This document shows, piece by piece, positions 46,900-58,234 of a DNA stretch of 64,000 nt. Position 1 is the first letter of the stretch. Every line of letters begins with the position of its first letter. The notes under the pieces were generated by a model. It was not told the DNA's origin, did not search any database, and worked only from the letters and a program-made list of their open reading frames with translations. The translations under genes and the position numbers were made by a program. Source of the DNA: Triticum aestivum (Eukaryota; Streptophyta; Magnoliopsida; Poales; Poaceae); contig NC_057800.1 in assembly GCF_018294505.1 (NCBI RefSeq), positions 176,622,113 through 176,686,112 on the forward strand. Direction: 5' to 3'.

Positions 46900-47380
46900 T
46901 GAGGGAGTCCCGGATTAGGGGGTGTTCGGATAGCCGGACTATACCTTCAGCCAGACTCCTGGACTATGAAGATACAAGATTGAAGACTCCGTCCCGCGTC
47001 CGGAAGGGACTTTCCTTGGCGTGGAAGGCAAGCTTGGCGATACGGATATGAAGATCTCCTACCATTGTAACCGACTCTATGTAACCCTAACCCTATCCGG
47101 TGTCTATATAAACCGGAGGGTTTTAGTCCGTAGGACAACATACACATCAACAATCATACCATAGGCTAGCTTCTAGGGTTTAGCCTCTTCGACCTCGTGG
47201 TAGATCTACTTTTGTACTACCCATATCATCAATATTAATAAAGCAGGACGTAGGGTTTTACCGCCATCGAGAGGGCCCAAACCTGGGTAAAACTTCGTGT
47301 CCCTTGTCTCCTGTTACCATCCGGCCTAGACCCACAGTTCGGGACCCCCTACCCGAGATCCGCCGGTTTTGACACCGACA
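46900..47380 (+). repeat. 5' LTR of F (481 bp)
   Basis: It runs TGAGGGAGTCCC...CACCGACA. The next bases, TTGGTGCTTTCATTGAGAG, are where the primer site should be; I cannot name the tRNA with confidence. Confidence 0.93.
47103..47112 (+). promoter_or_regulatory. TATA box in the 5' LTR of F
   Basis: TCTATATAAA sits mid-LTR, the usual place for the retrotransposon promoter. The copy in the 3' LTR (near 56608-56617) is identical. Confidence 0.75.
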
Positions 47381-47427
47381 TTGGTGCTTTCATTGAGAGT
47401 TCCTCTGTGTCGTCGCCATCAGGAAGG

Positions 47428-50400
47428 ATGCCTCGCCCCGTCTTTAAAGACGACACCGTTGCTAAGGGAGCTTTGGCTGTTGGCCAAACCCTCCAGTTAG
47501 GTGGCTTTCTTATGACCGCATGTTCACCTTCTGCGCCGACGATGACCTCTCGAGCCATCGAAAACAATCTTCATGTCAACTCGGAACTCGCCGAGCAGTT
47601 AGATCCAATAGAGCTTTCCTGCATAAACGAGCTCTTGGATTGCTTCGCCGCCCTGGGAGTCGCTACGGATCACGACCAGATTGGGCCTAAAACTGATCCG
47701 AGAGAGATTAACTCTCCCCAAGTCACCCATCATGTTGCCGTGGTAGAGGGACAGTGCGGCGACCCTTCATCTATCTTAAGGACTCGCTACGTCCGGATCC
47801 CCGATCCCTCCAAGCCGGATACCCGTGGAGGGGAGGATATCACTCAAGACCTAAACTTAGAGTCAGGCGACGGGCTGGATTCATTAGACAACATACAGGA
47901 ATCCAAATTGTCGAGTTCAAAAATTCCTCGGCCTCTGAGCCTTAGATGGGGTGAGGCTTCGGATTTAATTCCACGCACCCACCCCAACATAAGCGATCTA
48001 TCCAAAATCAGGCAAGAACTCGATGAAACAGTACATCATTATTGGGCCAGATTCCTCCTAGTTAAGAACAGGCTAAGGGACTGCCGCGAGGAAGACACAA
48101 TCTCAATCTTCTGCAATAATTGCACGGACAAGGGAATACTCAACGCCATAAGTCGCCGTGATATTACACACTTCGCTGACTTGGCGTCCATTGTACGAAA
48201 GTACTGTGCGATGGAAAGCGCCTGGAAAACCGAAATAAAATTTTGGGACAATCCGGCCTTGAATACAAACCCAGTCCGAAATAAAAGAGTGCATCATCAC
48301 CAGTCACCCGGGTCAAGCACTAAAAAGCAAAAAACCCTCTACGGGGCATGGAACCATACTGGAAGGGTGGCTTAATGGACCCTGTAAAATTCACAGTACA
48401 GAGGACGCCACACCAACTCACAGCCTCAGAGCATGTTGGATACTCCGGCAGGTGGCCAAAATTGGCGAAAATCTCCTAATTCCGGAGGCCACAGAAAGCC
48501 ACCCCAGAGAAACCAATACGGTATTAACAGTCTTCGAGACTTTCGCATCAAATAATATGCGAAAAAGGACACTCCGCAACCTTGCCGAAGTCTACCAAGT
48601 AGCAACAATAAACCCATGGAGTGACACGGCTATTACCTTTAACGCCAGTGATGAACCTAAATTCCGAACAGCCCGAGCACCAGCCGCATTGGTCCTCAGT
48701 CCAATAGTGGACGGCTTTCGTCTTACCAAGGTACTCATGGACGGTGGCAGCGGATTGAACCTCATTTACAAGGAGACTCTTCAAAAATTGGAAATAGACT
48801 GGAATCGCATTGAGCGAAGCAGCACAACCTTTAGTGGAATAATCCCCAGTCAGGAAGTGCGCTGTACAGTAAAAATCACACTAGATGTGGTGTTCCAGGT
48901 GGCTCCGTTCAGCAGCGGTTATCACGCTCTGCTAGGGCGGGAAGCGTTTACAATCTTCCAAGCAATACCCCATTATGGGTACATGAAGCTCAAGATGCCC
49001 GAGCCTAACGGGATCATCACTCTCGCTAGTGATCCGGACATAGCACTCCGCACCGAAAACAAGACAGTCGCACTGGCCCTCGAGGCACTATCCGAAGCCC
49101 TAGCGGCTGAGGAGCTGACTGCGCTGCGCTCTACGGTGAATAGGGACGATGTAGTACTCGACAAAAGATCCAAGTCCACCTCCTTTAAACCGGCGGACGA
49201 AATAGTCAAATTCCAAGTCCATCCAACGGACCCCAATAAAATAGCTTCCATCGGGGCACAGTTAAACCCTGATGTCGACGCCGCATTGCGAGCGTTCCTA
49301 TGAGAGAACTGGGACATTTTCTCCTGGCACCCTTCAGACATGCCAGGAATCCCACGCAGGCTGGCCAAGCACAGCTTAAATATCCAAACAGGATTCAAAC
49401 CTGTCAAACAGGCTCTTCGGCATTTTTCCGAACCTAAGAGACAGGCCATGGGAGAGGAGCTAGCAAAGCTATTGGAGGCCAGATTCATCAGAGATATAAA
49501 ACATACAGACTGTCTAGCAAATCTGGTGATGGTACCAAAGAAGGACAAATCCTGGCGCCTGTGTGTTGATTTCAAAGACCTTAACAAGGCTTGCCCAAAG
49601 GATCCCTTCCCCCTCCCCCGCATCGACCAAATTATCGACTCTACCGCAGGACACGATTCGTTGTGTTTCCTCGACGCATATTCCGGCTACCATCAAATCA
49701 AGATGGCAGAACCAGACCAAGCCGCAATGGCATTCATCACACCATACGGGCCATTCTGCTTCAACACGATGCCCTTCGGGCTAAAAAACGCCGGCGCAAC
49801 ATATCAGCGCATGATTCAGACATGTCTGGCAAGCCAGATCGGCAAAACAGTGGAGGCATATGTAGATGATGTGGTCGTCAAAACAAGACATGTTTAATCT
49901 CTAGTAGACGACTTGAGGCTCACATTTGATAACCTCCGAACATACGACATCAAGCTCAACCCGGAAAAATGCGTTTTCGGCGTTCCAGCCGAAAAGCTCT
50001 TGGGCTTCATTGTATCCGGTAGAGGAATTGAAGCAAATCCAGCCAAGATTCGAGCTCTGTCACAACTGGATATCCCAAAGGACCTCAAACAAATACAAAA
50101 GTTAACCGGATGCGTGGCGGCTCTAAGCCGCTTTATCTCCCGCTTGGGAGAAAAGGCCCTACCCCTTTACCGCCTCCTTCGGCGCACCGAACACTTCAAA
50201 TGGACGGACGCAGCCACGGCCGGACTCGACGAAATAAAAGCCATACTGGCAACAAACCCAGTCATGGCCGCGCCAAACATTGGCGAACCAATGCTATTAT
50301 ACATTGCAACAACACATCAGGTTGTAAGCGCAATGCTCGTCGTCGAACGAGAAGCGAACGGACACAGATTCCCCCTTCAAAAGCCGGTCTATTATGTGTC

Positions 50401-52510
50401 CACTGTCCTCACTCCCTGCAAATCACAGTACCCGCATTATCAAAAGATTGCATACGCGGTATTCATGGCATCCCGGAAGCGACAACACTACTTTCAAGAG
50501 TGTTCAATAACAGTAGCATCGGAAGTACCACTTAACGATATTATAAACAACCGTGACGCAATGGGCCGGATTGCGAAATGGGCCATCGAGCTCCTCCCAT
50601 TCGACATAACTTATAAGCCTCGACGAGCCATCAAGTCACAAGTCTTGGCCGACTTCGTTGCAGAATGGATGGAGGCCGAACTCCCTAAAGAGTACGGCAC
50701 ATATTCAAATTGGATCATGCATTTCGACGGCTCCAAGATGTTGGCCGGACTGGGGGCTAGCGTCGTTTTGACGTCCCCCATAGGAGACACAGTTCAATAT
50801 GTACTACAGATTATGTACACGGACTCCAACAATGCAGCCGAATATGAGGCCCTTTTACATGGTCTCCGGATGACAGTATCCATGGGCATCCAATTCCTAG
50901 AGGTGCGGGGGGACTCGAACCTCGCAATATCCCAAATAAATGGAGACTTCGATGCCAAGGATCCAAAAATGGCAGCTTACCACAACGCCGTCCTAAAAAT
51001 GTCAGCTCGGTTCGAGGGGCTTGAATTTCACCATATAGCCCGGGAAAATAATCAGGCGACAGATGTCGTGGCACGTATCGGCGCAAAATGCGATGTTGTC
51101 CCCCCCAACATCTTCTTGGAAAGGCTGTTCAAGCCATCCGTAGCATCGGAAGGGGAGCCGAACAATAACAGCCCGGACCCAACCACACTGCCCGACACCG
51201 ACCATTCTGACACAATCGGAGGCTCTGCCAATGAAATAACACCTTCAGCAAACGTAATAATGGCCGTCATCGCCCCGTGGATAGAACCATTCCTCGCCTA
51301 CCTTACTAGGCAGGAACTCCTCGAGGACCAAAATGAGGCACGCTGCATAGTGCGGCGATCTAAAGCCTACAGAGTCCACGAGGGAGAGCTTTATAAGAAA
51401 AGCACTACCGGAGTCCTTCAAAGGTGCATCTCCGAAGAGGAGGGGCGGAATCTCCTGGCTGAAATTCATGCCGGACTCGGCGGTCATCACGCTGCAGCCC
51501 GGTCCCTCGTAAGCAAGGCCTTCCGTATAGGCTTCTATTGGCCGACGGCCCGGTCAGACGCTCAGGACTTAGTCCAACGATGCACCGGTTGCCAGCTCTT
51601 TGCAAACCAAAGCCATATGCCACCCACCGCCCTCCAAACCATCCCCATTACTTGGCCTTTCGCGGTCTGGGGGCTTGACATGGTTGGACCCCTTAAAGGC
51701 GGAACCCACAAGAAAAAATACTTACTGGTCATGGTGGATAAGTTCACCAAATGGATAGAAGCCAAGCCTGTTAAGACGGCCAAATCCGGACCGGTGATAG
51801 ACTTTATATCTGGGGTTATACACCGTTACGGCATCCCCCACAACATCATCACTAATAACGGCACAAACTTCACGGCTGACGAGGTAAAACTCTGGTGCAA
51901 AAACATGGGCATCAAGCTCGATTATGCTTCCGTCTATCACCCACAAACTAACGGCCAGGTCGAACGTGCAAATGGTCTTATCATGAGCGGCATCAAACCC
52001 AGATTAGTGCGGTCCCTCAAGGAATCTAACATGCACTGGGTAGAGGAGCTCGACTTCGTACTCTGGGGGCTGCGGACCACGCTGAATCGCACCACCGGAT
52101 ACACACCATTCTTTATGGTGTACGGCGCAGAGGTAGTTTTGCCTTGCGACATAATTCATGACTCACCTCGAGTGCGCATGTACGAAGAAAGAGAAGCCGA
52201 GCTCGATCGGCAGGACAGCTTGGACGCATTGGAGGAGGAGCGTGACATGGCAAAAGCCCATTCCGCATTTTATCAACAGCAGGCTTGAAGATACCAAAGC
52301 AGAGAAGTACGGGCCAAAAATTACAATGTTGGCGAATTAGTTCTACGACTACCGAACAAGAAAAAGGACAAACTCAAGCCCAAGTGGGAAGGTCCCTTCA
52401 TAATTGACCAAGTCCTCACTGGTGGAGCATACCGCCTGCGGGATGCATCGGATAACCGACTCGAGCCAAACCCATGGAACGCAGCCCGTCTCCAAAGATT
52501 CTATGCCTAG
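47428..52510 (+). pseudogene. Gypsy gag-pol polyprotein of F, one frameshift and three stops
   Basis: ATG at 47428 (MPRPVFKDDTVAKG) opens gag; a retrotransposon-gag stretch lies near 48000-48240. The gag frame stops at 48375, and pol runs in the next frame from upstream of that point (GPCKIHST...ACWILRQVAKIGE) to TAG at 52508-52510. In-frame stops in pol are TGA 49301-49303, TAA 49895-49897 and TGA 52286-52288. Protease: LMDGGSGLNLIY (Asp at 48740). RT: WRLCVDFKDLNKACPKDPFP, FLDAYSGYHQI, MPFGLKNAGATYQ and YVDD (49859-49870). RNase H: FDGSK, NAAEYEAL, RGDSNLA. Integrase: zinc H-H-C-C ending CTGC; GLDMVGPL keeps the first Asp, the second is Asn (TNNGTNF, 51854-51856), Glu is kept in NGQVERANG. 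The domain order with integrase last is Gypsy. Confidence 0.93.
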
Positions 52511-52574
52511 CGCCGGACTCTGTGTGGTCTCCTTCCCATGTCCATTTTTTATATTTTCTGTCTTACATTTCTCT

Positions 52575-52613
<39 letters not shown>

Positions 52614-53313
52614 AGCCTCTAAAGGCTCATAAAGTGACGCGCTGTCCGCGCTCATTAAACCTGGGGGCTTCTTTAAATAGAAGCTTATTCATACGGGCTT
52701 CATGCCCAACACATGTGCCACACTTCCGCATGTACCTTTTATTCACCATTATATGCATCGATATGACTTAAGTTTTGGCCAAGCTGGGTTGCCTGGCTCC
52801 TGTGCTTACCCCTACGTTCCCGATTGTTCGGCTAGGTGGTAAAGGGAGCACCTCTGCGATTGTTACCGCCGGGTCAGCCGGACGTGTACCTCAGACTGGG
52901 TGAAGCCGAAAGCTAGCGTTCTTAAGGGAATATTTGGTCGGTGAACTAAAGATGATCTTTTTTTATTTTTATCTATAAGCCCCCAGATGTTTTTCCTGCG
53001 TTTCTTTTTGCAGCATGGACATGCACCTTAGGGCATGCCTCCCAGGGAAAGGAACCCCTAAAGGAACTATTCTCCCTGGAAGATGTTTCTTACTAACCAT
53101 GTAATATAACATACCTAGTCGGGCACTTGTCTGTTCACGCCCTAATGACCCCTACGCCTGGTCTCCATGCATTCCCTGGTTCCTATATAACCGCATGGGA
53201 ATTCGAACACACTCCGGACCGTCAGGTCCCGAGGCTGAAGCGAAAAGGTCAGCCATGACAAATGATCTACAATCCGGCTAGAAGGCATTATAAATGTCAA
53301 TTAGATTACATAG
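52511..53313. other. Non-coding convergent region of F with CT microsatellite
   Basis: It lies between the pol stop and the end of the antisense gene. A CT run spans about 52573-52610. Otherwise no gene is seen; both transcripts presumably end here. Confidence 0.7.
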
Positions 53314-56079
53314 TCATTTTGACTGGTTGTATTCCTCTTCAATACCATCTAACAGGCTGTCTAATTTACAGTCCTGCTGGGAATACTTTGCGGCCAACTC
53401 TACTTGGCTGTATACTAAGCTTACATGGATCTCCTTCCCATCGGGCCCTACAGGACCAACCTCGGCCATGTGGTTGGGGTCAGCCTTTGCGTACCATGTC
53501 TTCACCATGGCCCAGGCCTCCCTAGCGCCTTGACGGCAGGCTGATATCTTCCACAATCGGAAGCGCCGCCGTGCTCCCTTTAGCTTCTCCACAAGCTCTC
53601 CAAGACCTTCGGGCATGGAGACAGATGGCCACAGGGCCTGGGCGACGCCTCACATCGCCTGCCGAACTTGATCGAGCAGTTGCGAGAGCTCGGGAATCAC
53701 CCGTAGAACCGGGTATCTCCTCTGCAGGACGACCTGTTAGCACACCTACAGACAGTGCTCTATTAGTCGACTTCCCCGCCGAACTTTCTTTCAAAAGGTT
53801 CGTTCAAGCACTTACTAAATATGCTGCGCCGAAGCCGCTGATTCTCCTTCATGGAGTCTGACAGCTGGGCACGAACATCTTTCAGCTCGACGCCCAGCTT
53901 GGTGTTGGCATCTTGGAGATTGTTCTTCTCCCCCATCACCTTTAGCAGCACCCTCTCACCAGCCTTTAGCTGGCGTAGGAGGTGTTGCCTTTCCGGATTC
54001 AATCCGGCGCCATCTGCAATTTCAATTGTCAGATTCGCGCCAAAGTCGTGCTTCGCAAAATACTTATCTTTCGAAGTGTATATTACCAGAGGGGGTCTCC
54101 TTAGGCTCCCCTGCCGCGGCTAGTGCAGCCTCCAATTGGGCTTTGCACTCTTCCAGCTCCTTGGACAATAGGGAATTCTTTTCTGTAAGAACCTGCATAT
54201 CAAATGATCCTTAAATCAGTTATTCTAACTGTTTCAAGTCTCGGGGCTACTGCTGTATATATGATTACCAAAATTTTCTTACCCGTATGTCTTTTACATA
54301 TTGCTCTGTGGCTCTGGCTAGACCATTTCGAGCGGCACGAAGGTGCGCATCTCCCGAGTTGAAGGCATCTAACGCCCCTTGGGAGAAACAAGCGTTGTGA
54401 AGAATTGTCTGGCGACGCCTGTGGTTCACGACACTCTCCACCTCAGAGTTGGTGGCAGACAACCCGTCCACATCCTCCGTCGGAGGAGCGTCTGGCGCGC
54501 GCCTTGCATTCGCCTCCGCCTCCGGACTAGGCTTTGGAGCCTGGCTGGTGGAGGCGCGATTGGCAGCCTCTCCGGGTATAGTCCGACGAGGTCTCTTTGT
54601 CCTGAAGAAAGCACGAGTGTCAATGTGCCTCGAAGGTATAACACCTAGGATAAGGGGGCGCGCCATACCTTTGCGCTGATGCCTCGGTCCGGACTGCACT
54701 TCTTTTCGGCCCACGGGGCCCTACGGCCCCTCATTGGCTTGTCGCCGCAGGTTCGGCCTTCCGCCTTAAAAACCTCCCCTGCAAAGTTCGGTTGCAATCA
54801 GGAAACTGAACACGAGTGGGTGGACACCTATTTGGGGTACTGGGACTTCGATCTCAGGTACCTGGGGCGTCAGGATTAGCCCTGGGTAATCGGCCATAAT
54901 GGCCACCAAGGCATTGTCCTCGCTCAATTGATGGAACACTCCATCAATCAGCTCCACAGATATGTCCGGATCCTCTTGAGAGGCCGTGTCAAGGGCCCGT
55001 CCTGGGTCCTCGGGTTGTGGAGGAGGGCTTTTTATTTCCTTAACAGCCCGGCGCAGTTCCTGCATTAAAGTCATCAGACTGAATATTTAACAATGGGAAT
55101 ACAAAACGGATGGACAAGTAAATACGGCCGCTTACCCAGCTCGGGGGATTGTGCATGGAGAATCCACCTGAGGGTTGACGTGGAGAAATTCCTCCTCTTC
55201 TCCCTTATACAAAGTGGACAAGATCTTTAGTAGAGCGACAGCTGAGTACGGCCCCTTACGACCGTAGCGGGTGGCGTTGTCCTCCCCGTTGAAGTCCCAC
55301 ATGGGGTGGCTTCTATACTGAAGCGGCTGCACCCCCCGCATAATGCATTCGGCCATAACCCCGATCATGGTTAGTCCAGAATGGGCTAACAATCTTATTC
55401 GGCCCATCAGGTAAATGATGTCCCTGTCACTTTCCCTCCGAGGGCTCCGTGGGCGCTAGCTTAGGTGCTTCTTTAAGGGAGCACTGTTGAATTGAGAGAG
55501 GCCGATCCGGACATGATCCGGCAGCGGGACGTCTTCTATATAGAACCATTCTGAGGGCCAGTCTTCAGATGCCTTCTTTGGGGTTCCGGACAGATATCCG
55601 GTCCCGGCGATGCGCCACACTTCGGCTCCGCCCACTTGATATATTGACCCCTTCTTGGAACGGGGCACGAGGCAAAATAGCTCCTTCCACAGTCTGAAAT
55701 GAGCTTCAACACCCAAGAACAGCTCGCAGAGGGCTACAAAGCCCACGATGTGCAATATTGAGGCAGGCGTGGGATGATGTAGCTGGAGGCCGTAGAACTC
55801 CAGCAGCCCCCGGAGAAATGGGTGGATTGGAAATATGAGACCCCTTATTAAGTAAGGGACAAGGCACACCCGCTCTCCTTTGGAGGGATTAGGGGCATTC
55901 TCTGCTTGCTCTCCGCCGTTGTAGACGGCAAGACCGGCTCGAACCGGGACCATATAGGCCGTGGGGAGAAATCCCTTGGTCTGGAGCGTCACTAGCTCGC
56001 TATGCGGGGTGGAACATCTCTCCCAATATCCAGGCTTAGGGCTGGAAGGGCGAGGGGAGGAGTTGCGACGGCTGGCCAT
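53314..56079 (-). pseudogene. Spliced antisense gene of F (putative gypsy-type transposon protein)
   Basis: ATG at 56079 (MASRRNSSPRPSSPKPGYWE) begins a frame with FLRGLLEFYGLQLHHPTPAS and ILHIVGFVALCELFLGVEAH, the signature I know from the Pfam-type 'putative gypsy type transposon' domain. A single in-frame TAG at 55456-55458 breaks it; the same frame then continues through GLTMIGVMAECIMRGVQPLQ to about 55132. Further exons are visible: 55074-54766 (SVELIDGVFHQLSEDNALVA), 54714-54265 (Pro/Ala-rich, then RRRQTILHNACFSQGALDAF), about 54002-53763 (coiled coil) and 53616-53314 (SACRQGAREAWAMVKTWYAK), ending at TAA/TGA near 53314. Splice sites between them are plausible but not all fixed. Function unknown; it is convergent with pol, as in J1. 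Confidence 0.8.
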
Positions 56080-56160
56080 GGTGGAATGGACCTTTGTCGG
56101 ATGCGCTGATGAACACTCGCGGAGGGGAGAAGGTGTGGATTGGATCTAAATCCTCGTCCC

Positions 56161-56170
56161 CTTAAATAGG
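56161..56170 (-). promoter_or_regulatory. TATA-like box of the antisense gene of F
   Basis: On minus CCTATTTAAG, about 85 bases upstream of the ATG at 56079 and outside the 3' LTR. Its placement matches the TATA box of the antisense gene in J1 and J2. Activity is inferred. Confidence 0.5.
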
Positions 56171-56404
56171 GCAGCTCATTTACGCGGATAGGGGTGTGAA
56201 TGTAAAAACACTCAGACTTTTCATATTCGTTTGACAAGTGGGAAGCGGCCATTATTGGGCGTAGAAGCCAAGGAGCGCAACATCTACAAGAAACCGGACT
56301 TTATTCAAACAGGTACACAGAATTTGGAGGAGAACCCGCCTTGCAATGCCGAAGACAATCTATGCGCTGGACTCATCGTCATTGAAGTCTGGTTCGGGGG
56401 CTAC

Positions 56405-56885
56405 TGAGGGAGTCCCGGATTAGGGGGTGTTCGGATAGCCGGACTATACCTTCAGCCGGACTCTTGGACTATGAAGATACAAGATTGAAGACTCCGTCCC
56501 GCATCCGGAAGGGACTTTCCTTGGCGTGGAAGGCAAGCTTGGCGATACGGATATGAAGATCTCCTACCATTGTAACCGACTCTATGTAACCCTAACCCTA
56601 TCCGGTGTCTATATAAACCGGAGGGTTTTAGTCCGTAGGACAACATACACATCAACAATCATACCATAGGCTAGCTTCTAGGGTTTAGCCTCCTCGATCT
56701 CGTGGTAGATCTACTCTTGTACTACCCATATCATCAATATTAATCAAGCAGGACATAGGGTTTTACCTCCATCGAGAGGGCCCGAACCTGGGTAAAACTT
56801 CGTGTCCCTTGTCTCCTGTTACCATCCGGCCTAGATGCACAGTTCGAGACCCCCTACCCGAGATCCACCGGTTTTGACACCGACA
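56405..56885 (+). repeat. 3' LTR of F (481 bp)
   Basis: Same length as the 5' LTR, about 97% identical by hand count. Preceded by GGTTCGGGGGCTAC, a short purine-rich tract that may prime plus-strand synthesis. The right TSD AGGGG follows. Confidence 0.93.
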
Positions 56886-56970
56886 AGGGGGAAGGAAGGG
56901 GAAGAGGAGAAGAAGGAAAGGGGCCGGCCCCCTCCCAATTCAGATTGGACTTGGGGAGGGGCGCCCCCAA

Positions 56971-57448
56971 GTATAGCAGGAAAATGAATGCTCCCTATGG
57001 TAGCTTGTGTTATATCTCTAGATTCCCCCACAGTTATACTAGCAAGAAAATCTCTAAATTCAGATTTGCGAGGTTCCCTGATACTACCCCATTGTGGAAG
57101 TTTGCAAGCAGTGGTAAAATGCTCTAAGTCCATAGTGTAAGAATTTTCATAAAGATCAAATAGGACAGTTGGAGAATTATGTGAAGATGAAAATTCAAAC
57201 CTCCTCACAAAGGAACTAGTGAGATAGTGGTACTGATGGCATTTTTCTTCCTCGAAGCTCACAAGATCAGTGTTATGCAAATATGCGTTAAATTCTTCCT
57301 TAATTCCTGCTCGATCCATAAAGTTTTCCGAAGGCCATTCACAAGGACGCACTGGAGCGTTTCTTGGTGGCTCATCATCAGCATCATGCATTGCAAGCCT
57401 AGGCTCTTGTTTCCTTGAAGATCCCCCTTGGTACATTTTCCTAAACAT
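56971..57448 (-). pseudogene. Extra ORF of element B, 3'-truncated
   Basis: ATG at 57448 (MFRKMYQGGSSRKQEPRLAM) begins about 159 codons of open frame. Conserved pieces: AGIKEEFNAYLHNTDL, CHQYHYLTSSFVRRFEF, MDLEHFTTACKLPQWGSI and TIGSIHFPAI. It corresponds to the extra ORF of element A near 6.1 kb. The frame runs on past 56971 only by chance into Copia LTR sequence. Confidence 0.75.
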
Positions 57449-58234
57449 ATTTCTTCCTCTGAAAAATTTCTAAATTTTTTAGTAACTTCAAAATAAAAGT
57501 GAACCAAACTCGATAAAATTGATAGCCACCACTCCTACAAGTGCCTAGAGCCTATATCATGCATCAAAACTACTTTTGACCATATAAATTTAACATGCAA
57601 GCTCAAGAACAGGGTCACCTAAGCAACACAAATTTGAATGAATAAAGCACTAGAACAAAAACTAATTGGACCAATGGAGGAGTCACATACCAAGGAACAA
57701 TCTCCCCAAGCAGTTTTGTGAGAAGTGCTTTGAGCAAGGAGATCGAAAATGGCAGCAAAATGAGCTTGGACTCGGGTTTGAGCTGGATATTCGTGTTTGT
57801 GGGAGGAAGAAGGAGTGTGTGGGTGCAGGAATAAGTGGAGGAGGGCCACCATGGGCCCACGAGGTAGGGGGCGCGCCCAGGGGGGTAGGGCGCGCCCCTG
57901 ACCCTCGTGGCCAGGTGCCAGCTCCTCCTGTTGTGTTCTCAGTGCCAAATATTCTCAAATATTTCAGAAAAAACATATTTAAATTTCAGGGCATTTGGAG
58001 AACTTTTATTTTCGGGGTATTTTTATATTGCACGGATTAATCAGATAACAGACAGAAAATACTATTTTATTTATTTAAAATAAATAACATAAAGTAAAAG
58101 TAGGGTACAGAAGGTTGTGCCTTCTAGTTTCATCCATCTCATGCTCATCAAAAGGAATCCACTAACAAGGTTGATCAAGTCTTGTTAATGAACTCATTCC
58201 GAATAACATGGAACTAGAGAAATTTCAAATAACA
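57449..58234. other. Spacer between protease and extra ORF of element B
   Basis: No convincing gene. 57855-57900 contains two GGGCGCGCCC palindromes. A stretch near 57990-58040 resembles 6340-6400 of element A, so the spacer is conserved between A and B in part. Confidence 0.65.

Larger units (their letters stand above)
46900..56885 (+). mobile_element. Fatima-like Gypsy retrotransposon F, complete, TSD AGGGG
   Basis: LTRs at 46900-47380 and 56405-56885 are both 481 bp, start TGAGGGAGTCCC and end CACCGACA. TSD AGGGG lies at 46895-46899 and 56886-56890. My hand count gives about 14 substitutions and no indels between the LTRs. gag-pol is on plus (47428-52510) and an antisense spliced gene is on minus (56079-53314), converging. 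9986 bp in length. The name is from recall of the LTR start. It is the least diverged LTR pair in the window. Confidence 0.92.
39646..56970 (-). mobile_element. Copia retrotransposon, Angela/WIS/BARE1 type, with nested Gypsy F
   Basis: The element reads on minus. Left LTR 39646-41259 (its 3' LTR), coding region 41293-45224, leader, primer site, then the right LTR starting at 46457. The right LTR is split by element F (TSD AGGGG) and resumes at 56891, but ends at about 56970 having lost roughly 1 kb. In sense orientation the LTR starts TGAAGGAAATATGCC and ends CCCCAACA, as in Angela/WIS/BARE1. The left flank is the LTR of J2, the right flank is element B, so a deletion joined two different hosts on the right. 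Left LTR terminus reads TATTGGAG instead of TGTTGGGG. Confidence 0.88.

Noticed and set aside
46947..56658. Identical 68-codon minus-strand frame in both LTRs of F
   Set aside because: An incidental frame across the LTR promoter region, duplicated with the LTR.
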